Below, one piece after another: positions 40,097 through 48,103 of a stretch of DNA of 64,000 bases. This DNA is from Streptomyces tibetensis (GTDB lineage: Bacteria; Actinomycetota; Actinomycetes; Streptomycetales; Streptomycetaceae). Below the pieces are notes generated by a model, which saw only the letters and a list, made by a program, of their open reading frames with translations, ran no database searches and was not told where the DNA came from. The stretch spans positions 27,394 through 91,393 of the forward strand of contig NZ_SZVW01000031.1 in assembly GCF_007655005.1 (NCBI RefSeq), in the 5' to 3' direction. The translations under genes and the position numbers were made by a program. The number at the start of each line of letters is the position of its first letter. The first letter of the stretch is position 1.

Positions 40097-42490
40097 GTGA
40101 CGAGCGAGCCCGTGACGCCGGCGCAGCCCGGTGCCGCACCGGACCTGGTCGAACTGGCCAAGATCGTCGCCCGGCAGCGCGCGGAGATGGACCGGCTGCG
40201 CGACCAGGCGGCCGTCTCCGCTGTCGTGGAACGGGCCAAGGGCGCGGTGATGGCGCTGACCGGCTGCTCCGCGGACGCCGCAGGTGAGCAGCTGCTCCAG
40301 CGGGCCAAGTCCGCCCGGCACACCCTGCTGGAGGAGTGCTGGATCACCCTCGGCACACTCGCGCCGATGCCGCCCGGCCCGGGCAGGCCGAGCGAGCCCC
40401 ACGGCACCGAGGCGGCCGGTTGGGCAGGTGCCGAGGACCAGCCGGATGTGCCGGACGACGTCACCGCCGCCCTGGCCCGCCTCGGCCAGGCCCTCGTTCG
40501 GGTGATGACACCGCACGACCTCGCCCGGTGCCTGCTGGAGCATCTCGGCCCCGACATGTCGGCGGACGCGGTCCTGATCTACGCCCGCAGGCCCGACGGC
40601 GGCCTGGAACTGATCGGGCACGCGGGGATCGACGACAAACTGGCGGCCCAGTGGTGCCAGGTGCCGCCGCTGAGCGGAATGGCGGCGCTGGACGCGCTGC
40701 AGGCGGGCGAGCCGCGCTGGCTGGAGGACTTCGCCGCGGACCAGCAGCGGTACCTGCTCATAGGGGACCCTCCCGACCGGTGGCGCTCGCGGGCCTGGCT
40801 GCCCGTGCTCGCCGCGGGCTCCGCCGAGGTCTGCATCGGAGTGCTGCGCGGCCGTGCCGGGGCGTTCACGCCGCGCGACCGCGCCCACCTGCGGGGCGTC
40901 ACCGGGCTGTGCGCCGGCCGGCTGCGCGCCTTCGAGATCCCGCCCGAGCGCGACTCCGACGCCGCCACGGACGCGGTGCAGGCGCTGTTCGAGGCACTGC
41001 CGGTGGCGGCCATGCTGCTCACGCCACTGCGGGACGCGACGGGCGAGACCGAGGACTTCCGGGTGGAGGCCGCGACCACCCAGGTGAGCGATCTGCTGGG
41101 CCGGACCGGTGAGGAACCGGCGGGGCGGCGGCTGCTGGAGCTGCGGCCGGCTCTGGCGGCCGAGCCGCTGTGGCAGGGCTGTCTGCAGGTGCTGGCCACC
41201 GGGACGGCGTACGAGGGCGAGCCGTTCGCGCACGAGGAGGTCGTGGCGGGCGTCGCCGAGCTGTCCGTGTACACGGCACGGGTGGCGCCGCTGGGCGACG
41301 CCCTCGTCGTCTCGTGGATCCGGCACGGCTCCTCCGACCGGCAGGAGCAGCGGCTGGCGGACCTGCAGCGGCTGGGGAATCTCGGCTGGGCGAACTGGAA
41401 CCTGGCCACGCAGGAGGCGTCCTGGTCGACCCAGGTGTTCTCCCTCCTCGGCCGGGACCCGGCGCACGGTCCGGTGCCCCTGCCCGACGTGCCGGAGCTC
41501 GCGCTGCCGGAGGACACGCCCGCGCTGACGCGCGCGGTCGGGGAACTCGTCCACGGCGGGCGGCCGTTCGACGTGCCGTTCCGGATCCGGACGAGCGGCG
41601 GCATCCGGCATCTGCGACTGGTGGCGGAAGCGGTGCCCGACCGGCACGGCACACCCGTGGAGGTGCACGGCTTCGTACAGGACATGACCGCCCGGCGGCG
41701 GGCCGAGCTGGCCCTGGTCGAGAGCGAGCGGGCGATCCTGACGCAGCACGACGTGCTCCAGGCCGAGCGGACCCTGGCCTCCCGGCTCCAGCACGCGCTG
41801 CTGCCGATGTCCAACCGGCCCGTGCACCTGGCCGGGTTGCGCGTCGAGGTCGCCTATCTGCCGGCCCAGTCGGGTGTGCACGTGGGCGGTGACTGGTTCA
41901 GTGCCATCGAACTGCCCGACGGGGACGCGCTGCTGGTGGTCGGCGACGTCGCCGGGCACGGGGTCGACGCCGTGGCCACGATGGCCCAGCTCCGGTTCAC
42001 CGCCAAGGGCATGGTCATCACGGGCTCGTCCCTGACCGGTGCGCTCGCCCGGCTGAACACGCTGCTGCTGCACTCACGCGACTCCCACACGACCGCCACG
42101 ATGGTGCTGGCCCGCTACGAACCCCGCCGCCGGCGCCTGGTCTGGGCCCAGGCCGGGCATCCCCCGCCGCTGCTGCTGCGTGACGGGAAGGCGCGGTATC
42201 TGCGCCGCCCCGGCGGCATGCTGCTCGGGGCGGCCGCCACACCGGTCTACCAGGAGGCGGAGTGCCGTCTCGATCCGGGCGACCGGCTGATCCTGTACAC
42301 CGACGGCCTGGTCGAGCACCCTCCGGACAGCATCGACCGGGGGCTGGAACAGCTCGCCGAGGCGGTGGCGGCTCCGCACGGCGACGGCCCCGGGTCGCTG
42401 GGGCCGTTGCTCGCGCGGATGCTGCCGGACGTGCGGCGGGACGACGTGTGCGTGGTGGACGTCCGGGTCCCCGGGGTCCAGGACCGGTAG
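40097..42490 (+). CDS. ANTAR-GAF-PAS-PAS SpoIIE-type PP2C phosphatase
   Basis: A 797-residue cytosolic signalling protein. Residues ~35-85 look like an ANTAR helix bundle (VVERAKGAVMALTGCSADAA, then EQLLQRAKSARHTLLEE). About 120-285 is a GAF domain (RVMTPHDLARCLLEHLGPDM). Two PAS-like regions cover ~300-545 (SWSTQVFSLLGRDPAHGPVP in the second). About 570-795 is the PP2C domain with GGDWFSAIELPDGDALLVVG, DVAGHGVDAVATM and LILYTDGLVE. It probably dephosphorylates an anti-sigma antagonist in response to GAF/PAS signals. The start is uncertain: GTG 40097 or GTG 40079, neither with a clear ribosome site. Confidence 0.87.
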   Translation: MTSEPVTPAQPGAAPDLVELAKIVARQRAEMDRLRDQAAVSAVVERAKGAVMALTGCSADAAGEQLLQRAKSARHTLLEECWITLGTLAPMPPGPGRPSEPHGTEAAGWAGAEDQPDVPDDVTAALARLGQALVRVMTPHDLARCLLEHLGPDMSADAVLIYARRPDGGLELIGHAGIDDKLAAQWCQVPPLSGMAALDALQAGEPRWLEDFAADQQRYLLIGDPPDRWRSRAWLPVLAAGSAEVCIGVLRGRAGAFTPRDRAHLRGVTGLCAGRLRAFEIPPERDSDAATDAVQALFEALPVAAMLLTPLRDATGETEDFRVEAATTQVSDLLGRTGEEPAGRRLLELRPALAAEPLWQGCLQVLATGTAYEGEPFAHEEVVAGVAELSVYTARVAPLGDALVVSWIRHGSSDRQEQRLADLQRLGNLGWANWNLATQEASWSTQVFSLLGRDPAHGPVPLPDVPELALPEDTPALTRAVGELVHGGRPFDVPFRIRTSGGIRHLRLVAEAVPDRHGTPVEVHGFVQDMTARRRAELALVESERAILTQHDVLQAERTLASRLQHALLPMSNRPVHLAGLRVEVAYLPAQSGVHVGGDWFSAIELPDGDALLVVGDVAGHGVDAVATMAQLRFTAKGMVITGSSLTGALARLNTLLLHSRDSHTTATMVLARYEPRRRRLVWAQAGHPPPLLLRDGKARYLRRPGGMLLGAAATPVYQEAECRLDPGDRLILYTDGLVEHPPDSIDRGLEQLAEAVAAPHGDGPGSLGPLLARMLPDVRRDDVCVVDVRVPGVQDR

Positions 42491-42502
42491 AACACGCCCG
42501 CC

Positions 42503-42679
42503 TCACGAGTCCCCGCGGTGGCGCCAGTACCACCACAGGCCCACGAGCAGGGCCAGCAGGAACAGGGTGGGCAGCACCAGGCCGGGGATGCGGGAGCCGT
42601 TCATGGGCGTGGCCTTCGGTTCGCGGCGGTTCGGGCGCCTCGTGCGGCGCTCAGGCCCAGGGTGAGGCCGCATGGCCAT
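42503..42679 (-). CDS. Small basic single-pass membrane protein (58 aa)
   Basis: A 58-residue protein with a very basic N-terminal half (RPHPGPERRTRRPNRREP) and one membrane helix (IPGLVLPTLFLLALLVGLWW) ending YWRHRGDS. AAAGGGCGG lies about six bases before ATG 42679. A second in-frame ATG at 42604 would give only the 33-residue helix form. It lies 49 bases downstream of the flavin-reductase gene on the same strand, so co-transcription is likely. Function unknown. Confidence 0.5.
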   Translation of the reverse strand: MAMRPHPGPERRTRRPNRREPKATPMNGSRIPGLVLPTLFLLALLVGLWWYWRHRGDS

Positions 42680-42728
42680 TGCGTTCCGCCCTTTTCCTCA
42701 GCCGTTGCCCGGCGTTCGAGGAAATTCG

Positions 42729-43223
42729 TCAGTCGACGGGGTGGCCCGGGTCGATGGTGACGGCCTCGGACAGGCGCAGCAGCGGCCCGTCGTCCTCCCG
42801 GTGGCCGCCCCACTCGACCGGGTCGAGGACGAAGCCGATGTGGTCGCCGCCGCCCGTGCGCGTCACGATCCGGCCGACGAACCAGGCCCGCGCGTCCCGC
42901 AGGACCAGGGCCCCGCCGTACGCCTCCCGCAGGGGGACGTCCCGGAATTTGTCGGTCCGATCGCCGGTGTGCCCGCCGAACAGCTCGGCGAGGGCGTGCT
43001 GTTCGCGGCCGAGCAGGTGCACGGCGAGGACGTCCGCGTTCCGGGCCACCCGGAAGGTGTGGTTGAGCTCGGACAGCCACACCACGAACCGCACGGGCCG
43101 CAGCGAGCACTGCGAGGCGAACCCGACCAGGCAGCCCGCCCGTTCACCCCCTGCGGCGGCGGTGACCACGTACATCTCGGGGTTCAGCCGGTCGATGAAC
43201 TCGTCCATGCCGGCCATGGTCAC
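42729..43223 (-). CDS. Flavin reductase-like FMN-binding protein
   Basis: A 164-residue split-barrel flavoprotein. EMYVVTAAAGGERAGCLVGF and ASQCSLRPVRFVVWLSELNH form the FMN-binding start typical of flavin-reductase-like proteins, with HLLGREQHALAELFGGHTGD in the middle. It would supply reduced flavin or act as a small flavin oxidoreductase. GTG 43223 lies three bases after the stop of the peptidoglycan-binding protein gene, so translation is probably coupled. The electron acceptor is not identifiable. Confidence 0.87.
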   Translation of the reverse strand: MTMAGMDEFIDRLNPEMYVVTAAAGGERAGCLVGFASQCSLRPVRFVVWLSELNHTFRVARNADVLAVHLLGREQHALAELFGGHTGDRTDKFRDVPLREAYGGALVLRDARAWFVGRIVTRTGGGDHIGFVLDPVEWGGHREDDGPLLRLSEAVTIDPGHPVD

Positions 43224-43226
43224 ACA

Positions 43227-43919
43227 TCAGCCCGTGCCCGCCGGGGTGCGGGACTCCAGGGCCGCCCGGGTGTCGTTGCCGTAGACACCGGTCTCGTCGC
43301 CGCGGATGCCGTACCAGAGCTGGAAGCGGGCGACCGCCGCGGTGAGGGTGGGGTCGTAGCGACCGCTGGTGGAGCCGTCCCGGTAGACGTCCGGGATGCG
43401 CAGGAGGCGTTGCTGGAGCTCGGCCACCTCCGGGCCGGATGCCCCCTCGCGCAGTGTGCCGGCCCCGTCCGGGTCCACGGGTGCGGCGGCGGGCGGGGGG
43501 GGCGAAGGGGGTGCGGGGTCAGGGGTGGAGGGGGCGGACCGGGGTGGCGCGGGCGCGGGCGCCGCGCTGTCGTCGGTGTGCTCGCCGCGGAGCAGGAGCG
43601 CACCGCCGAAGCCGATCACCGCGGCCGCGAGGACGGCCACCGCGACGGCGGCGCGGCGCAGCCCGGCTCCCTGGGGCACGGCGTCCGTGTGCCGGCGCAT
43701 CTCGCGTGCGACGGGCGGGAGTTCCTGCGTCAGTGCCTCGGAGCCGGCCGGCGGTCCGGGCAACGCGACGGACTCGTAGCCGACGGGTTCCTGACCGGTT
43801 TCCCGCCGGAACTCCCGCATCAGTTCGGCGAGCGCGTCGGTGCGGCGGGGCCGCAGGACGCGGATGGGTTCGAGGGCCGGGCCGTCCTGCGGCGGCCTGG
43901 GCTCGGACGGTGTCGACAC
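43227..43919 (-). CDS. Membrane-anchored peptidoglycan-binding-domain protein
   Basis: A 230-residue protein. A ~100-residue cytosolic head (EPIRVLRPRRTDALAELMRE) is followed by one membrane helix (AVAVAVLAAAVIGFGGALLL), a Pro/Ala/Ser linker and a PG_binding_1 domain (REGASGPEVAELQQRLLRI, SGRYDPTLTAAVARFQLWYG). The tail domain should contact the cell wall while the head faces the cytosol, a layout suited to envelope sensing or anchoring. AAGGAG lies seven bases before GTG 43919. Confidence 0.83.
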   Translation of the reverse strand: MSTPSEPRPPQDGPALEPIRVLRPRRTDALAELMREFRRETGQEPVGYESVALPGPPAGSEALTQELPPVAREMRRHTDAVPQGAGLRRAAVAVAVLAAAVIGFGGALLLRGEHTDDSAAPAPAPPRSAPSTPDPAPPSPPPPAAAPVDPDGAGTLREGASGPEVAELQQRLLRIPDVYRDGSTSGRYDPTLTAAVARFQLWYGIRGDETGVYGNDTRAALESRTPAGTG

Positions 43920-44029
43920 GTTGCTCTCCTTCGTCCGGGCCCGGGGCGCCCGTCTTCGAGGATCGTCCGCCCTTGGATACGCGGCCGCCGCGGCCGGGGT
44001 TCAGAGGACGGTCCTGTCCGATGGGCAGA

Positions 44030-44065
44030 GCACTCAGTACCTCCGGGCGAGTGCACCGAGTGCCA
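44030..44065. promoter_or_regulatory. Putative TetR autoregulatory sites
   Basis: GCACTCAGTACC (44030-44041), GAGTGCA (44049-44055) and GAGTGCCA (44058-44065) are close variants of the perfect palindrome at 44843-44857. They lie 30-65 bases before the TetR start and suggest autoregulation. Confidence 0.5.
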
Positions 44066-44094
44066 CGTCCCGTCCGGGTGCTACGTTCGCGCTC

Positions 44095-44805
44095 ATGAGC
44101 TCCGAGAAAGCCGAGGCGGGCACCGGGAAGCCGCCCATGCGGGACGCCTTGGTGGCGGCGGCCTTCCAGCTGTTTCTGGAGCGGGGGTACGAGCAGACCA
44201 CCGTCGACGACATCGTCGCCCTCGCCGGAGTCGGACGGCGCTCGTTCTTCCGCTACTTCCCCTCCAAGGAGGACGTGGTCTTCCCGGACCATGAGCGCTG
44301 CCTGGCCGACATGACGGACTTCCTGGCGGACGGCTCCGACGACGACGAACCCGTGGGGCGGGTCTGCGACGCGGCCCGGCTCGTGCTGCGCATGTACGCC
44401 GAGAACCCGACGTTCTCCGTGCAGCGCTACCGCCTCACCCAGCAGGTCCCGGGCCTGCGCGCCTACGAACTGTCGGTGGTGTGGCGCTACGAGCGGGCCC
44501 TCGCCGCGTACCTGCGCCGGCGCTTCGCCGCCTGCCGGGACGGCACCCTGCAGGCCGACGTGATCGCGGCGGCGGTGGTCGCGGCGCACAACAACGCGCT
44601 GCGTTCCTGGCTGCGTTCGGACGGGCAGGGCGAGGCGAGCGCGGCGGTCGACCGCGCGCTGGCCTATGTGCAGTCGGCGTTCGGCGGCGTACCGGTGCCG
44701 CCCGTCATGGAGCAGCCGGAGGACGTGGTGGTCGTCGTGTCACGGCGCGGGGCACCGCTGTGGCGGGTCGTGCAGGAGATCGAGACGACGCTGGGGCGGG
44801 GCTGA
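44095..44805 (+). CDS. TetR-family transcriptional regulator
   Basis: A 236-residue regulator. The N-terminal TetR domain includes DALVAAAFQLFLERGYEQTT and VDDIVALAGVGRRSFFRYFP followed by SKEDVVF. The C-terminal helical domain should bind a small ligand and dimerise. Its own promoter and that of the downstream Zn-ribbon gene both contain GAGTGCC repeats, so it probably controls both. ATG 44095 has no strong ribosome site. Ligand unknown; the DUF35-type neighbour hints at acyl-CoA or polyketide-like chemistry. Confidence 0.9.
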   Translation: MSSEKAEAGTGKPPMRDALVAAAFQLFLERGYEQTTVDDIVALAGVGRRSFFRYFPSKEDVVFPDHERCLADMTDFLADGSDDDEPVGRVCDAARLVLRMYAENPTFSVQRYRLTQQVPGLRAYELSVVWRYERALAAYLRRRFAACRDGTLQADVIAAAVVAAHNNALRSWLRSDGQGEASAAVDRALAYVQSAFGGVPVPPVMEQPEDVVVVVSRRGAPLWRVVQEIETTLGRG

Positions 44806-44842
44806 GCCTCGCCACATTGAGGGTACGGAGTGCCTTTACGAG

Positions 44843-44857
44843 TGGCACTGAGTGCCA
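44843..44857. promoter_or_regulatory. Perfect palindromic operator upstream of the Zn-ribbon gene
   Basis: TGGCACTGAGTGCCA is a perfect 7-1-7 palindrome, with another GAGTGCC copy at 44828-44834. It lies between TTTACG (44835-44840) and CATACT (44856-44861), a possible promoter with a short spacer, so a bound repressor would block transcription of the gene at 44957. The adjacent TetR protein is the obvious ligand. Confidence 0.68.
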
Positions 44858-44956
44858 TACTCTGTGCTGCGTGCACGGTGGCACGGCGAGCCGCGCACCC
44901 GTGTGCGCGAGTGATCGCGTACACGGATTCCGGCCGAGTGCAGGGAGTTGTCCAGC

Positions 44957-45367
44957 GTGTACCACTCAGGAAGCGTCACTCAGCAGGCAGCCGGCTCCGC
45001 GACGGGTCTGCTCGACCCGAGGGGCCAGGACTCCGAGGCCATCCTCTACCAGCGCTGCACCTGGTGCGGCACCGCCATGTACCACCGGGTGCTCTGTCCG
45101 GTCTGCCGGGGCAGCGAGCTGCGCACGGAGCGGGCCGAGGGCACCGGCACGGTGCGCCACTCCACCGTGGTGCACCGCAACACACCCGCGGCGCGCAACG
45201 TCTCCCTGATCGAGATGGCCGAGGGCTTCGTGGTACGCGGCCGGGTGATGGGCCCGCCGATCGGCATCCACAGCGGCGACCGGGTGCGGCTGTCCACGGC
45301 CAAGGACCCGGTACGGGGCGAGCCGGTCTTCCAGCTCCTGGACGAGCCGTACCGGGCCTGGAGCTGA
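44957..45367 (+). CDS. Zn-ribbon/OB-fold (DUF35) protein
   Basis: A 136-residue protein. The N-terminal rubredoxin-like zinc ribbon has QRCTWCGTAMYHRVLCPVCR (two CxxC knuckles). The C-terminal OB-fold reads GTVRHSTVVHRNTPAARNVS, then GFVVRGRVMGPPIGIHSGD. DUF35 proteins often partner thiolase-like or acyl-CoA enzymes, but none is next to it. I chose GTG 44957 because GGGAG is nine bases upstream. It lies behind a palindromic TetR-type operator. Confidence 0.83.
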   Translation: MYHSGSVTQQAAGSATGLLDPRGQDSEAILYQRCTWCGTAMYHRVLCPVCRGSELRTERAEGTGTVRHSTVVHRNTPAARNVSLIEMAEGFVVRGRVMGPPIGIHSGDRVRLSTAKDPVRGEPVFQLLDEPYRAWS

Positions 45368-45374
45368 CGCCTGC

Positions 45375-45758
45375 TCAGCTGAGAGTGATACGGATGCCCA
45401 CGGTGCCGTCCACGCCCCGGCGCAACCGGCTGCCGAGCAGGGTGAGCCGGCCCGTCAGGCCGTACTTGCGGGCGACCAGCTGCCGGTAGCGGCCGGTGGT
45501 GGCGGGGTCGCAGATCTCCGCCGTCGCGGGCACTTGGTCACCGGTGGGATTGCCGCGCAGGTCGCAGGGGCCGACCAGGACGTCGGCGCGGTTGCGGATC
45601 CGCTTCACCTTCCAGGAGTCGGCGGGCGTCCACGCGCCGAGCGCCGCACCGTCGCGTACCACCCAGACCGGAGTGGCGACCGGTGTGCCGTTCCTGCGGT
45701 AGCTCGTGATCAGCAGGTACTTTCCCGCGCCGAGTGCGTCCAGCGTCGTGTCGTCCAT
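45375..45758 (-). CDS. PPOX-class F420-dependent oxidoreductase
   Basis: A 127-residue split-barrel protein of the PPOX/F420 type: LGAGKYLLITSYRRNGTPVA, TPVWVVRDGAALGAWTPADS and WKVKRIRNRADVLVGPCDLR, the last region being the F420-phosphate-binding part. Streptomyces makes F420, and small members like this reduce diverse substrates. It is convergent with the Zn-ribbon gene (7-base gap) and precedes the MalY-type gene on the same strand. Confidence 0.87.
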   Translation of the reverse strand: MDDTTLDALGAGKYLLITSYRRNGTPVATPVWVVRDGAALGAWTPADSWKVKRIRNRADVLVGPCDLRGNPTGDQVPATAEICDPATTGRYRQLVARKYGLTGRLTLLGSRLRRGVDGTVGIRITLS

Positions 45759-45788
45759 GGCGGGCAGTGTACGAGCGCGCGCCGAGGC

Positions 45789-46967
45789 TCAGCGCAGCGC
45801 CGCCGCCATTTTGCGCACCGCCTCCGTGAGCACCTCCTGCGAGGTCCCCAGGTTGAGCCGGGCATGGCCGGCACCGCCCGTGCCGAAGGGAAGGCCGGAG
45901 CTGAGGGCGACCCTGCCGCGGCGCAGGAACACGTCGGCCGGGTCGTCGCCGAGCCTCAGGGCGCGGCAGTCGAGCCAGGCCAGGTAGGTGGCGTCGCCCG
46001 GCCGGTAGCGGATCGCGGGCAGATGCTCGGCCAGCAGGTCCGCGAGCAGCCACCGGTTGGCATCGAGGCCGGCCAGCAGGGCGTCCAGCCAGGTGACGCC
46101 GTCGCGCAGGGCGGCGGTGTGGGCGATGACGGCGACGTGGCTGGGGCCGTGCCCCACCTCCTCGGGCATCCGCTCCAGGTCGGCGGCGGCGCCGGGCCCG
46201 GCGATCGCGAGGGCGGCCTTGAGCCCGGGCAGGTTCCAGCCCTTCGAGGCGGACATCAGCGACAGGCCGCGCTCGGCGCCCGGCACACTCAGATACGGCA
46301 CGAAGCCGGCGTCGCCGAGCACGAGCGGGGAGTGGATCTCGTCGGCGACGACGCGCACGCCGTACCGCTCGGCGAGGGCCGCGACGGCGGACAACTCCGC
46401 GGCCGTGTGCACGGTGCCGGTCGGGTTGTGGGGGTTGCACAGCAGGTAGGCGGCCCGTCCCCGGTCCGTCACGGCCCGTCGGAAGGTCTCCTCCAGGACG
46501 TCGAGGTCCAGGCGCCCGTCCGCCCCGAGCGGGGCCTCGGCCACCCGGCGGTCCATGTGCTCCACGAACAGGTAGAACGGCGGGTACACGGGCGGGTTCA
46601 CGACCACGGTGTCGCCGGGGCCGGTGACCAGTCTGAGCATCTCGACGACGCCCAGCATGACGTCGGGCACGATCGCGGTCCGCTCCACCGCGAGCCCGTC
46701 CCAGCCCCACCGCTTCCCGGCGAAGTCCGCCAGGGCCTCCGCGTAGGCGGTGCCGGCCGGGTAGCCGGTGTCGCCGAGGTGGAGCGCATCGGTGACGGCA
46801 CGCACGACGGACGGCGCGAGCGGCACGTCCATCTCGGCCACCCACAGCGGCAGCACGTCCTCGGGGTGGGTGCGCCACTTCATGCTCGTGCGCTGCCGGA
46901 GGCGGTGGAGGGGGAGGACTTGCAGGGGATTCGGTTCACCGGACGACTCGTGCGGGATCCTGGTCAT
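45789..46967 (-). CDS. MalY/PatB-type PLP aminotransferase (cystathionine beta-lyase-like)
   Basis: A 392-residue fold-type-I PLP enzyme. RTSMKWRTHPEDVLPLWVAE, then MDVPLAP, is the MalY/PatB signature at the N-terminus. PHNPTGTVHTAAEL carries the Asn contacting PLP, VVADEIHSPLVL the Asp, and SASKGWNLPGLKAALAI the Schiff-base Lys. Family members cleave cystathionine or cysteine conjugates, and MalY can also be regulatory. ATG 46967 has a poor ribosome site but gives the normal family N-terminus. It is divergent from a DUF3800-like gene with a 24-base gap. Confidence 0.88.
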   Translation of the reverse strand: MTRIPHESSGEPNPLQVLPLHRLRQRTSMKWRTHPEDVLPLWVAEMDVPLAPSVVRAVTDALHLGDTGYPAGTAYAEALADFAGKRWGWDGLAVERTAIVPDVMLGVVEMLRLVTGPGDTVVVNPPVYPPFYLFVEHMDRRVAEAPLGADGRLDLDVLEETFRRAVTDRGRAAYLLCNPHNPTGTVHTAAELSAVAALAERYGVRVVADEIHSPLVLGDAGFVPYLSVPGAERGLSLMSASKGWNLPGLKAALAIAGPGAAADLERMPEEVGHGPSHVAVIAHTAALRDGVTWLDALLAGLDANRWLLADLLAEHLPAIRYRPGDATYLAWLDCRALRLGDDPADVFLRRGRVALSSGLPFGTGGAGHARLNLGTSQEVLTEAVRKMAAALR

Positions 46968-46991
46968 GGGCACACGATAGGGGGCTGTGCG

Positions 46992-47981
46992 GTGAGCGGG
47001 AATCTTGCGGACGGGGAGCGGGGCGGGGCTGCGGACGCGGTCCTGGAGGTCGCCTGCGACGAGTCGGGGTCGGACGGTGAGAACCTCACCGGCGGGAACA
47101 CGGACGTGTTCGCGCACGCCGGCGTCTCGCTGTCCGAGGCGGAGGCCGCGGCGACGGTACGGGAGATCCGGGACCGGATCAGGTCACCGGCCGAGGAGTA
47201 CAAGGCGAACCACTTGCTGCGGGAGAAGCACCGCGCGGTGCTGGAGTGGCTGCTCGCGCCGCGGGGGCCGATCGACGGGCGGGCGCGGGTGCACCTCATG
47301 GAGAAGACGTTCTTCGTGGTGGACCGGACTTTGGGACTGCTGCTGGACGACGCGGGTGAGGCGGCCGTCCTGTTCCGCGCGGGGCGCCCGGCTTTCGGGG
47401 AGACCGGCTGGCGGGCGTTCCTTCAGGCGGCCAACCAGCTGCTGCGGGTCCGTCAGGACGGGGACCCGGTGGACGCTTTCTACGGCACCGTCGACACCCT
47501 GCTCCGGGCACGGCCGCGGACGGACGCGGCGAGCATCCTGGAGCGGCTCGCCGCGACCCGGCCCCGCGCGGTGTCCTACCGGGAGGGCCTCCTGGCCGGG
47601 CCGCCGCTGATCCCACCGCTCAACCCGCTGCTCCCGGCGATCGTGCGTACGGCCGCGCTCTGGAGCCGGGACGGCCGGCCGGTCCACCTCGTGCACGACC
47701 GGCAGAACATGCTGACTCCGGACCGCATCGCCTGGATCGAGGGGGCGGCCCGGCGGGCCGGGAGCGGCCTGGCCGGGCTGCGGCTCGTCGTGGCGCGTGA
47801 CGACGCACGGGTGCAGGTGGCGGACTTCCTCGCCGGGATCGCCCGCAAGATCGCCTCCGACGAGCTGAACGGCCGCGGGGACCCGGGGCTCACCACCCTG
47901 CTGCGGCCCTACGTCGATCCGGGCTCGGTGTGGGGCGACGCTCGCAGCGGGGCCCTGCTCGCGGACCCGGTCGCCGGGTGA
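46992..47981 (+). CDS. DUF3800-like protein
   Basis: A 329-residue protein with an N-terminal acidic Asp-Glu-Ser motif (LEVACDESGSDGENLTGGN), VFAHAGVSLSEAEA and later WSRDGRPVHLVHDRQNMLTP and ARVQVADFLAGIARK (Asp in the last). This arrangement of acidic residues matches DUF3800, an RNase-H-like nuclease fold of uncertain role. AGGGGG lies seven bases before GTG 46992. Function is not established; some DUF3800 proteins occur in defence contexts, but no other defence gene is nearby. Confidence 0.7.
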   Translation: MSGNLADGERGGAADAVLEVACDESGSDGENLTGGNTDVFAHAGVSLSEAEAAATVREIRDRIRSPAEEYKANHLLREKHRAVLEWLLAPRGPIDGRARVHLMEKTFFVVDRTLGLLLDDAGEAAVLFRAGRPAFGETGWRAFLQAANQLLRVRQDGDPVDAFYGTVDTLLRARPRTDAASILERLAATRPRAVSYREGLLAGPPLIPPLNPLLPAIVRTAALWSRDGRPVHLVHDRQNMLTPDRIAWIEGAARRAGSGLAGLRLVVARDDARVQVADFLAGIARKIASDELNGRGDPGLTTLLRPYVDPGSVWGDARSGALLADPVAG

Positions 47982-48103
47982 CGCAGAAGAGATCACCGGT
48001 GCGCTGAACGCGGCAGGGCCGCGCCCCGTATGAATGAGGGGCACTCAACTCCGAGAGGGCCCTGCGGTGTTCACATCGTGATGTTCGGGTTCGGGAGCCA
48101 TGC

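Noticed and set aside
39815..42073. Minus-strand open frame of ~750 residues opposite the ANTAR-PP2C phosphatase
   Set aside because: Composition is low-complexity Arg/Gly/Gln-rich with no domain, while the plus strand has a full multi-domain protein.
46992..47981. DUF3800-like gene as part of a defence system
   Set aside because: No restriction, toxin, nuclease-helicase or retron partner lies nearby; flanks are an aminotransferase and a protease.
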